Part shown: positions 1 to 5,499 of the stretch, piece by piece | Position numbering within the stretch: position 1 is the first letter of the stretch | How the letters are laid out: every line of letters starts with the position of its first letter | Assembly (NCBI GenBank): GCA_005885015.1 | Contig: VAYG01000095.1 | Coordinates: 1 to 5,700, forward strand | Direction of reading: 5' to 3' | From: Actinomycetota bacterium | GTDB taxonomy: Bacteria; Actinomycetota; UBA4738 | DNA length: 5,700 nt | Program-made: the position numbers and the translations under genes | Notes under the pieces: generated by a model | What the model saw: only the letters and a program-made list of their open reading frames with translations | What the model was told of the DNA's origin: nothing | Database searches by the model: none

Positions 1-232
1 GGACGACCAGCACGTCGCCGTCGTCGAGGTGGAGCAACAAGTACTTCCCCTTCCGGTCGACCTTGGTGATCTTCTTGCCGGCCAGGCCGTCCGAGAACTC
101 CTTGCGCCGGGCGTGCCGGCGGATCACCCGCATCGCGTTTCGCTGCGGGCGAACGTCGGCGTCCTTGATGCGCCTGCCCACGACCTCCTTCTCGAGGTCC
201 CGGCGCATCACCTCGACCTCCGGCAGCTCCAC
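1..232 (-). CDS. fpg: Fpg/MutM-family DNA glycosylase, N-terminal part (runs off left edge)
   Basis: Seen: 77 codons from a GTG start at 232-230, open to the left edge. The N-terminus reads (M)ELPEVEVMRRDLEKEVVG, the classic PELPEVE helix of the Fpg/Nei fold, followed by the beta-strand region with RKGKYLLLHL at about residues 60-69. K63 there aligns with the beta-hairpin lysine (K57 in E. coli Fpg). Known: Fpg removes 8-oxoguanine and formamidopyrimidines and then cleaves the abasic site, using Pro just after the initiator Met as nucleophile. Odd: the start codon sits where that proline should be, so the chain begins Met-Glu-Leu-Pro and lacks it. No in-frame start lies further upstream, and an AAGGAG seven bases before the GTG fixes the start. 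The gene begins one base after the rnc stop, so translation is probably coupled. The H2TH and zinc-finger domains lie outside the window. Family assignment is firm; catalytic activity is uncertain. Confidence 0.88.
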   Translation of the reverse strand, partial: MELPEVEVMRRDLEKEVVGRRIKDADVRPQRNAMRVIRRHARRKEFSDGLAGKKITKVDRKGKYLLLHLDDGDVLVV

Positions 233-233
233 C

Positions 234-944
234 TCAGTGCTCCTTCGCCATCTCGGCCGACTCCTCGGACAGGCGGTCGTACGCCTCCCGCGCCGCCCGC
301 TGCTCGGCCTCCTTCTTCGATCGCCCGGTGCCCCGGCCCATCTCCCGGCCTCCCACGAACACCGTGGCGGTGAACTCCTTCTCGTGGTCGGGACCCCGCT
401 CGGCCACGCGATACTCCGGCAGCCGTCCGAGGTCCTGCGCCGCCAGCTCCTGGAGGATCGTCTTGTAGTCCCGCTCGCCCTCACCGCGGACGTAGGCGGC
501 GATCCGGGGCCAGAACAGCCGCTCGATGACGGGGGCGGCGGCCTTCAGGCCACGATCGAGATAGAGGGCCCCGAGGACGGCCTCCAGCCCGTCGGCCAGG
601 ATGCTCGCCTTGTCGCGGCCCCCGGACTGCTCCTCCCCCTTGCCGAGCAGCAGGGCCTCGCCGAGCCCGAGCTCCCGGGCCACGTCGGCCAGGGTGGCCA
701 TGTTCACCATGGCCGCCCGGAGCTTCGCCAGCTCGCCCTCGGAGCGCTCGGGGAAGGCCCGGTACACCAGGTCGGTCACGACAACGCCGAGGACCGCGTC
801 TCCCAGGAACTCGAGCCGCTCGTTCGTGGTCAGCCCGCCTTTCTCGAAGGCGAAGGACCGATGGGTGAGCGCCGACTCCAGGAGGTTGCGGCCGTGGAAC
901 CGGACCTCCAGCGCCTTCTCCAGGGGAGTCTGTTTCCTCGCCAC
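234..944 (-). CDS. rnc: Ribonuclease III
   Basis: Cleaves double-stranded RNA in the cytoplasm, notably the pre-rRNA stems, and acts as a homodimer. Seen in the 236-residue product: an endonuclease domain at about 5-150 with the signature [12 protein letters not shown] (residues 41-52, acidic residues E42, E45 and D49), the LLGKGEE segment (99-105), and [14 protein letters not shown] (117-130) with metal ligands D118 and E121. A double-stranded-RNA-binding domain follows at about 158-226, ending in [14 protein letters not shown]. All catalytic residues are present and the length is normal. I chose the GTG at 944-942 because homology begins there ([13 protein letters not shown]). The frame stays open upstream to 1061, but that part overlaps rpmF in another frame and has no family resemblance. 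An AAGGA lies 11 bases upstream, slightly far. The gap to rpmF is 19 bases. The rpmF-rnc-fpg order is typical of Actinobacteria. Confidence 0.96.
   Translation of the reverse strand: MARKQTPLEKALEVRFHGRNLLESALTHRSFAFEKGGLTTNERLEFLGDAVLGVVVTDLVYRAFPERSEGELAKLRAAMVNMATLADVARELGLGEALLLGKGEEQSGGRDKASILADGLEAVLGALYLDRGLKAAAPVIERLFWPRIAAYVRGEGERDYKTILQELAAQDLGRLPEYRVAERGPDHEKEFTATVFVGGREMGRGTGRSKKEAEQRAAREAYDRLSEESAEMAKEH
240..245 (-). promoter_or_regulatory. Ribosome binding site of fpg
   Basis: AAGGAG on the minus strand, seven bases before the GTG at 232-230 and located inside the last codons of rnc. It fixes the fpg start and so supports the view that the protein really lacks the usual Pro after Met. 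Confidence 0.75.
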
Positions 945-963
945 GGGACCGCTCGTCCTTCCC

Positions 964-1140
964 CTACTCCACCTCGAGGACCTGACGACCCCCGTAGTAG
1001 CCGCAGTTCGCGCACACCCGGTGCGGAAGCTTCGGCTGGTGACACTGCGGGCACTCGGCATAGGTGGGCGGCGTCGACTTCCACTGCGAGCGCCTCGTGC
1101 TGGTCTTCGACTTGCTCATCTTCCGTTTCGGCGTGGGCAT
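964..1140 (-). CDS. rpmF: 50S ribosomal protein L32 (bL32), zinc-ribbon form
   Basis: A small basic 58-residue protein of the large ribosomal subunit. Seen: N-terminus [18 protein letters not shown], the typical L32 opening, then [20 protein letters not shown] and [11 protein letters not shown]. Four cysteines as two CxxC pairs (C30/C33 and C43/C46) mark the zinc-binding (C+) version rather than the cysteine-free paralogue some Actinobacteria use under zinc limitation. The ATG at 1140-1138 is preceded by AAGGAG (1157-1152) with an 11-base spacer. It sits directly after the DUF177 gene, the nearly universal yceD-rpmF pairing. Unlike in E. coli, plsX does not follow; rnc does. Confidence 0.97.
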   Translation of the reverse strand: MPTPKRKMSKSKTSTRRSQWKSTPPTYAECPQCHQPKLPHRVCANCGYYGGRQVLEVE

Positions 1141-1169
1141 GATCTGGTTCGCTCCTTCCTGTGTCGTCC

Positions 1170-1676
1170 TCAGTCCTGATCGAGGTGCAGGTCGAGCAGC
1201 GGTGCCCACCGCGGATCGACCTCGGGCGGGCACGCGCACTCCCCAAGGTTGCGGTCGCCGCCGCAGCGAGGGCACAGGCCCAGGCAGTCGGGCCGGCACA
1301 GCGGGGCGAACGGCATGGCCAGCACGATGGCGTCGTGGATCATCGGCTCCAGGTCCAGCGACCCCTCGTCGCCCAGCGGATACTCGTCGCCCTCGGGCGA
1401 AGCCCCGGCCGAAAACAGCTCCTGCACCTCCAGCGAGAACCCCCGGTCGAAGGATTTCAGGCAGCGCGCGCACGAGAGCCGCATGGTGCCCGACACCGGC
1501 CCGGTCACGAGGACGCCGTCCACCACGCTCTCCAGCAGGAGGTCCGCCCCCACCGGCCGCTCCTCCGGCACGGTGGCCAGCTGGGTGGCCAGCCCCCCGA
1601 TCGCCTCCTCGACCCGCACCGTGCGGGACGAGCCTGGCTGGCCGACCAGGTCGCGCACGTCGATCAGCACCGTCAT
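1170..1676 (-). CDS. yceD: DUF177 / YceD family protein, upstream partner of rpmF
   Basis: A 168-residue protein of the DUF177 (YceD, COG1399) family. The family is almost always encoded next to rpmF and has been linked to 23S rRNA or large-subunit accumulation; its biochemical role is not settled. Seen: N-terminal DVRDLVGQPGSSRTV, the RLSCARCLKSFDRGF motif with CxxC at C69/C72, an acidic middle (about 95-112), and a C-terminal cysteine-rich segment PLCRPDCLGLCPRCGGDRN plus CAC (C127, C131, C135, C138, C147, C149). The last segment is the family hallmark and could bind a metal. The ATG at 1676-1674 overlaps the stop of the coiled-coil gene by four bases (ATGA), and GAGGA (1687-1683) lies six bases upstream, so translation is probably coupled. 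The gap to rpmF is 29 bases. Confidence 0.93.
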   Translation of the reverse strand: MTVLIDVRDLVGQPGSSRTVRVEEAIGGLATQLATVPEERPVGADLLLESVVDGVLVTGPVSGTMRLSCARCLKSFDRGFSLEVQELFSAGASPEGDEYPLGDEGSLDLEPMIHDAIVLAMPFAPLCRPDCLGLCPRCGGDRNLGECACPPEVDPRWAPLLDLHLDQD

Positions 1677-2185
1677 TGCTGTTCCTCGGGCTCGGCGGTG
1701 CCGAACTCCTCTTCGGCCACCGAGACGCCCCGCAGCTTGTCCCGGCCCCGCCGGACCTGGCCGATGGACTTCTGGAGCTCGCCCAGGGTCCGCTCGAGGA
1801 CGATCTCGAACTGGGCCAGCTTGGCGTCCACGTAGTCCTCCGCCTCCAGCCGGATCTGCCGGGCCATCTCCCTGGCCTCCTCCAACAGGCGCTCGCTCTC
1901 GGCCTGGGCCGACTTCACCACCTGTTCCCGGGACAGCAGCCGGACGCGCTCTTCCTGGGCCTGGTGGACGATGGCCTCGCCGTCGCGCCGAGCCTTGGCC
2001 AGCAGCTCCTCCCGGTCCTTCACCACCCAGCGGGCTTGCTTGATCTCTTCGGGGAGCTCGCCCTGGGCCGCCTCGAGGATCTCCAGGACCTCCTGCTGGT
2101 TCAGCAGGACGCTCGAGGAGAGCGGCATCGACTTGGCCGTGCGGACCAGCTCCTCGATCTGCTGCAGCCGGGCGGCGATGTCCAC
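1673..2185 (-). CDS. sepIVA: SepIVA/DivIVA-like coiled-coil protein (short form)
   Basis: A 170-residue, highly charged, mostly helical protein with no signal peptide or membrane segment. From memory of the family it resembles mycobacterial SepIVA (Rv2927c), a DivIVA-domain protein involved in septation and envelope growth, at both ends: the N-terminal part (QQIEELVRTAKSMPLSSSVL, then a VLEIL helix, about 8-60) and the C-terminal part (SREQVVKSAQAESERLLEEA, then EDYVDAKLAQFE and a terminal arginine-rich RRGRDKLR, about 85-152). A coiled coil covers about 55-145. The mycobacterial protein is about 245 residues; the difference is mainly a shorter central coiled coil. The tail after about 153 is acidic. 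I chose GTG 2185-2183 because it follows GGAGGG by ten bases and lies five bases past the coaD stop; the frame open further upstream is a shadow of coaD. Position next to DUF177 also matches Rv2927c-Rv2926c. Automated annotation may call it ATP synthase subunit b-like because of its coiled coil; no membrane helix supports that. Confidence 0.78.
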   Translation of the reverse strand: MDIAARLQQIEELVRTAKSMPLSSSVLLNQQEVLEILEAAQGELPEEIKQARWVVKDREELLAKARRDGEAIVHQAQEERVRLLSREQVVKSAQAESERLLEEAREMARQIRLEAEDYVDAKLAQFEIVLERTLGELQKSIGQVRRGRDKLRGVSVAEEEFGTAEPEEQQ

Positions 2186-2190
2186 GGGGC

Positions 2191-2679
2191 TCAGTCCCTC
2201 CCCGTGGAGAGCCTCTCCTCCAAGCGGCCCCGGACGAAGTCCGGGACGAGCCCGGACACGTCCCCGCCGAAGCGAACGATTTCCTTGATCAAGGACGACG
2301 AGATGAACGACCACTCCGGGCTCGTCGGGAGGAAGAACGTCTCCACCCCCGACAACCGGTTGTTCATCTGCGACATCTTCAGCTCGAAGTCCATGTCTCC
2401 CTCGCCCCGCAGTCCCTTCACCACGACCCCCGCGCCCCGGTCCTGCGCATGGTCGACCAGCAACCCGTCGAACGAGCTCACCTCGACACCATCGATGTCG
2501 GCGACCGCCTCCTTCAGCATGGCCACCCGCTCCTCCGCCGAGAACAGCGGCTCCTTCGACGGGTTGGCCAACACCGCCACGATCACACCGTCGAAGCAGC
2601 GGCTGGCCCGGCGGATGATGTCGATGTGCCCGTTGGTAACCGGATCGAATGTTCCCGGGCACATGGCGCTACGCCCCAT
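2191..2679 (-). CDS. coaD: Phosphopantetheine adenylyltransferase
   Basis: Transfers AMP from ATP to 4'-phosphopantetheine to give dephospho-CoA, the penultimate step of coenzyme A synthesis in the cytoplasm; the family is hexameric. Seen in 162 residues: CPGTFDPVTNGHIDII with the nucleotidyltransferase T-x-G-H motif at residues 15-18, K42 in the NPSKEP loop, VVKGLR at 86-91, the DFELKMSQMN helix, and ISSSLIKEI at 126-134 (the ISSTxVKE motif). All expected active-site elements are present and length is normal. K rather than R in KGLR is, as I recall, usual in Actinobacteria. I chose ATG 2679-2677 because AGGAGG lies ten bases upstream and the protein then starts MGRSAMCPGTFDP, as in relatives. 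An in-frame GTG at 2703-2701 overlapping the rsmD stop (GTGA) would add eight residues and is less likely. The SepIVA-like gene follows after five bases. Confidence 0.96.
   Translation of the reverse strand: MGRSAMCPGTFDPVTNGHIDIIRRASRCFDGVIVAVLANPSKEPLFSAEERVAMLKEAVADIDGVEVSSFDGLLVDHAQDRGAGVVVKGLRGEGDMDFELKMSQMNNRLSGVETFFLPTSPEWSFISSSLIKEIVRFGGDVSGLVPDFVRGRLEERLSTGRD
2196..2201 (-). promoter_or_regulatory. Ribosome binding site of the SepIVA-like gene
   Basis: GGAGGG on the minus strand, ten bases before the GTG at 2185-2183 and embedded in the end of coaD. It supports this GTG over the longer open frame, which continues upstream antiparallel to no homology and within coaD. Confidence 0.6.
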
Positions 2680-2689
2680 CCTCGTGGTG

Positions 2690-2695
2690 CCTCCT
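2690..2695 (-). promoter_or_regulatory. Ribosome binding site of coaD
   Basis: A full AGGAGG on the minus strand, ten bases before ATG 2679-2677. It lies inside the N-terminal extension that a GTG start at 2703 would give, and so favours the shorter protein. Confidence 0.75.
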
Positions 2696-2699
2696 GCGG

Positions 2700-3245
2700 T
2701 CACGGGATGCGGAATACGAAGACGATGCTGTCGCCGTAGGAGAGCCGTCGTTCGAGCTGCCAGTTTAGCGGAATTACAGGCATGTAAGTTCGGGTGGAAC
2801 GGGACAGGACGACCCGCCCGCCGGGCGAAACCACGCCCTGACCTGCGATTTCTTGGAGGAGGGCCTCCAGGTGGGCCTGCTCCAGCCGGTAGGGGGGATC
2901 CAGGAGCACCAGGTCGAACGGACCCCGTCCCTCCCGGACGGCCCGCATGGCCTCCACCCGCCGGACGGTGCCCCGCGCCGTGAGCTTGGTCCGCCGGAGG
3001 TTCTCCCCGATCGTCTTGACCGCGGCCGGGGCGGGGTCGACGAACAGCGCGCCGGCCGCGCCCCGGGAGAGGGCCTCGATCCCGATGGCCCCGGTGCCGG
3101 CGAACAGGTCGAGCACCCGGGCCTCCTCGACCTCCTCCCCCAGGCTGGAGAACAGGCCCTCGCGGGCCCGGTCCGACATGGGGCGGGTGCCTGCGGGCAC
3201 GGGAGCCAGGCGGGTGCCCTTGGCGCTGCCGGCCACGATCCTCAT
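2700..3245 (-). CDS. rsmD: 16S rRNA (guanine-966 N2)-methyltransferase
   Basis: Methylates N2 of G966 in 16S rRNA during 30S assembly, using S-adenosylmethionine. Seen in 181 residues: N-terminal MRIVAGSAKGTRLAPVP, the RPMSDRAREGLFSSL segment (21-35), SAM-binding motif I VLDLFAGTGAIGIEALSRGA (44-63), an acidic residue at D70 ending the next strand, and the catalytic LLDPPY motif (114-119). This is the standard RsmD layout and length. The start is uncertain: ATG 3245-3243 gives the usual family opening, but an in-frame GTG at 3257-3255 would add four residues, and neither has a good ribosome binding site. The stop overlaps a possible GTG start of coaD; the rsmD-coaD pairing is widespread. The last 35 or so codons include a run of A/T-ending codons around 2762-2790 that is unlike the rest of the window. 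Confidence 0.94.
   Translation of the reverse strand: MRIVAGSAKGTRLAPVPAGTRPMSDRAREGLFSSLGEEVEEARVLDLFAGTGAIGIEALSRGAAGALFVDPAPAAVKTIGENLRRTKLTARGTVRRVEAMRAVREGRGPFDLVLLDPPYRLEQAHLEALLQEIAGQGVVSPGGRVVLSRSTRTYMPVIPLNWQLERRLSYGDSIVFVFRIP
2762..2790. promoter_or_regulatory. AT-rich patch with dyad TTACA-N4-TGTAA in the rsmD 3' end (possible site, speculative)
   Basis: Only 11 of these 29 bases are G or C, in a window that is otherwise strongly GC-rich. It contains a perfect inverted repeat of five-base arms, TTACA (2774-2778) and TGTAA (2783-2787), and on the minus strand a -10-like TAAACT at 2767-2762. It lies about 80 bases upstream of the coaD start. I find no matching -35 hexamer at a normal distance. 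It could be an internal promoter or operator for coaD and the genes after it, or simply a local run of unusual codons in a poorly conserved part of RsmD. Confidence 0.2.
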
Positions 3246-3279
3246 GGGTTCGGACACGATCGCCGGCGTGGGTCCAAGG

Positions 3280-5499
3280 TCAGGAATGGAACAGCCACTC
3301 GATGGCCTCGCCGGCGAAGGTGGTTCGAAGGAGGTCCAGGAGCTCGGGGTGCCGGTCGAGGCCCGGATCCGCGTCGATCACCTCGAAGGCCCTGGACCGG
3401 GCCCGTCGGACCACCTCGGTATCATCCGCGAGCCGGGCCAGCTTCAGGTCCGGCAACCCCGACTGCTTGACGTCGAACAGCGTCCCCTCCCCCCGCAGCC
3501 GGAGGTCCTCGTCGGCCAGCTTGAACCCATCGGTGGTCCGGACCATGGCGTCCAGCCGGGCCCTGGCCTCCACGTTGCCAGGCTGGCTCTCATCGAACAG
3601 GACACAGGTCGAGGCGTGCCCGCTGCGGCCGATGCGGCCCCGGAGCTGGTGCAGCTGGGCCAGTCCGAAGCGCTCTGCGTTCTCCACGAGCATCACCGTG
3701 GCGTTGGGGACATCAACGCCGACCTCGATGACGGTGGTCGAGATCAACACGTCCGCGCGACCGGCTCGAAGCGCCTCCATCGTCGACTCCTTCTCCAAGG
3801 GTCGCATCCGGCCGTGCAGGAGCGCGAGCTGCATGTCGGGGAACACCTGGGCCCGCAGCCGCTCGGCCTCTTTCTCCGCGGCCCGGACCTCCAGGCGGTT
3901 CGCCTCGTCGATCGCCGCGCACACCACGAAGGCCTGCCGGCCTGCCGCCACCTCCCGGCGCACCAGCTCGTAGGCGGCCCTGCGTTCCGCCTCCGTCCGA
4001 GCCACGGAGGTGCGGACGGGCTGCCGGCCGGCCGGCATCTCGTCGAGGGTGGAGACGTCGAGGTCGCCGTAGTAGGTGAGGGCAAGGGTCCGCGGGATGG
4101 GGGTGGCCGTCATGATCAGCACGTCCGGGTGAACCCCCTTTTCCTTCAGCACCACCCGCTGGTGGACCCCGAACCGGTGTTGCTCGTCGATGACGGCCAG
4201 GGTCAGGTCGGCGAACTCGACCCCCTCCTGCACCAGCGCGTGCGTGCCGATCACCATGTCCACCGCCCCGCTCCGGATCCCCTCGAGGACGCGCCGACGA
4301 TCGGCCGCCGTGACCGATGCGGTGAGCAGCGCGTAGACGAGCCCGGGCGGAGCGACGGCAGGTGGCGCTTCGTCGAGCAAGCTCGGCTGTGATCCATCCG
4401 GCCGGTCTCCGGGAAGGGACAGGAGGTCGGTGCCGCCGATCGGAGCGAGCAGCTGGCCGGCCGTGTGGAGGTGCTGACCGGCCAGCACCTCGGTGGGGGC
4501 CATGATCGTGGCCTGATGGCCGGACTGCACGGCGGCCAGCGCCGCGGCCAGGGCAACGACCGTCTTGCCCGACCCCACGTCTCCTTGTAGCAGCCGGTTC
4601 ATCGGCCGCGGCGTCTCCATGTCCGCGCCGATCTCCTTGATCGCCCGCCGCTGGGCCGAGGTGAGCTCGAAGGGAAGCCCGGACAGGAATGCGGACGCGA
4701 GCGCCCCGGACGACTCGTGGACCACTCCCTCCTCCGTTCGCTCGATCCTGCGCTTGCGGTAGGCCACGCCGAGCTCCAGCGCGAACAGTTCGTCGAACTT
4801 CAGCCGGTCCCGGGCCCGGGCCAGCGCATCCGGGTCCTCGGGGAAGTGGACGGCCCGGATGGCCGCGTCTTCGGCCCCGACCGCTTCGGACCGGAGAACC
4901 TCTGGTGGGAGGGGATCCGGGAGCAGGCCGAGCCGTTGCAGGGCCCGGTACACGAGCTCACGGATCGTCCGGCTGGTGACCCCTTCCGCCGCGGGGTGGA
5001 CGGGGGTGATGCGGCCCGTGTGGACCAGGTCCGCCTCCTCGCCCCGGAGGACCTCGACCTCCTGGTTGGCGAGCTGGAGCCTCCCCCGGTACGGCTGAGC
5101 CCGTCCCGACACGGCCAGCTCGATTCCCTCCCGGTAGGTGCGGGCGGTCCACGGTTGGTTGAAGAACGTCAGGTCGAGGTAGCCGGTCCCGTCGTAGACG
5201 GTCACGGTCACCATCGACTGCCGCCGTCGGGTCAGCCGGTTGGTGACGCGACGGACCCGCCCGATGACGGTGACGTCCTGGCCGATCCTGATCTCGCGGA
5301 TGGGGACGGTGGCGGAGCGGTCGATGTACCGGCGCGGGTAGTGCCGGAGGAGCTGACCCACCGTTTCGATGCCGAGCGTCTCGGCCAGCACCTCGTGGGC
5401 GGGCGGACCCTTGGTCCGAAACCCCGTTCTGCGGCCGGCTACCGATGGGTCGATCGCCACGATGGGACTGTCGAGGGCGAGCCGGCCCTCGACCCTCAT
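3280..5499 (-). CDS. recG: ATP-dependent DNA helicase RecG
   Basis: A superfamily-2 helicase that remodels stalled replication forks and branched DNA intermediates. Seen in 739 residues: an N-terminal wedge/OB-fold region (about 25-160, including LLRHYPRRYIDRS and VTVYDGTGYLDLTFFNQPW), helicase motif I GDVGSGKT (306-313, K312), motif Ia APTEVLAGQH (334-343), motif II DEQH (438-441), motif III TATPIPRT (464-471), motif V with TTVIEVGVDVPNA (588-600) and motif VI QLHQLRGRIGR (615-625), then the C-terminal FDVKQSGLPDLKLA. The length fits actinobacterial RecG (M. tuberculosis about 737) more than E. coli (693). About 34 extra residues lie between motif Ia and the GTHAL strand (356-389). The ATG at 5499-5497 overlaps the upstream stop as ATGA; the frame open beyond it is a shadow of the upstream gene. 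No strong ribosome binding site is visible, fitting coupled translation. The gene is intact. Confidence 0.97.
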   Translation of the reverse strand: MRVEGRLALDSPIVAIDPSVAGRRTGFRTKGPPAHEVLAETLGIETVGQLLRHYPRRYIDRSATVPIREIRIGQDVTVIGRVRRVTNRLTRRRQSMVTVTVYDGTGYLDLTFFNQPWTARTYREGIELAVSGRAQPYRGRLQLANQEVEVLRGEEADLVHTGRITPVHPAAEGVTSRTIRELVYRALQRLGLLPDPLPPEVLRSEAVGAEDAAIRAVHFPEDPDALARARDRLKFDELFALELGVAYRKRRIERTEEGVVHESSGALASAFLSGLPFELTSAQRRAIKEIGADMETPRPMNRLLQGDVGSGKTVVALAAALAAVQSGHQATIMAPTEVLAGQHLHTAGQLLAPIGGTDLLSLPGDRPDGSQPSLLDEAPPAVAPPGLVYALLTASVTAADRRRVLEGIRSGAVDMVIGTHALVQEGVEFADLTLAVIDEQHRFGVHQRVVLKEKGVHPDVLIMTATPIPRTLALTYYGDLDVSTLDEMPAGRQPVRTSVARTEAERRAAYELVRREVAAGRQAFVVCAAIDEANRLEVRAAEKEAERLRAQVFPDMQLALLHGRMRPLEKESTMEALRAGRADVLISTTVIEVGVDVPNATVMLVENAERFGLAQLHQLRGRIGRSGHASTCVLFDESQPGNVEARARLDAMVRTTDGFKLADEDLRLRGEGTLFDVKQSGLPDLKLARLADDTEVVRRARSRAFEVIDADPGLDRHPELLDLLRTTFAGEAIEWLFHS

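Noticed and set aside
945..1061. N-terminal extension of RNase III to 1061
   Set aside because: It overlaps rpmF in another frame and has no RNase III resemblance; homology begins at the GTG at 944.
1673..2185. ATP synthase F0 subunit b as identity of the coiled-coil gene
   Set aside because: There is no N-terminal membrane helix and no atp neighbours; the charged helix only looks similar, and the neighbours match those of SepIVA.
2186..2662. Longer form of the coiled-coil protein reading from 2662
   Set aside because: The upstream part overlaps coaD in another frame and is Gly/Arg-rich shadow sequence; the GTG at 2185 has a ribosome binding site and begins the recognisable homology.
1064..2983. 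A 639-codon open frame on the plus strand, with others at 63-1142, 2947-4392 and 4717-5568
   Set aside because: They lie antisense to well-identified genes, cross several gene boundaries, and read as Pro/Arg/Gly-rich low-complexity sequence with no domain. Long antisense frames are expected in very GC-rich coding DNA.
4022..4037. Perfect 16-base palindrome TGCCGGCCGGCCGGCA in recG
   Set aside because: It encodes the Met-Pro-Ala-Gly-Arg stretch of RecG. At about 70 percent GC my rough estimate is that a palindrome this long arises by chance a few tenths of a time per window this size, so no function is needed to explain it.
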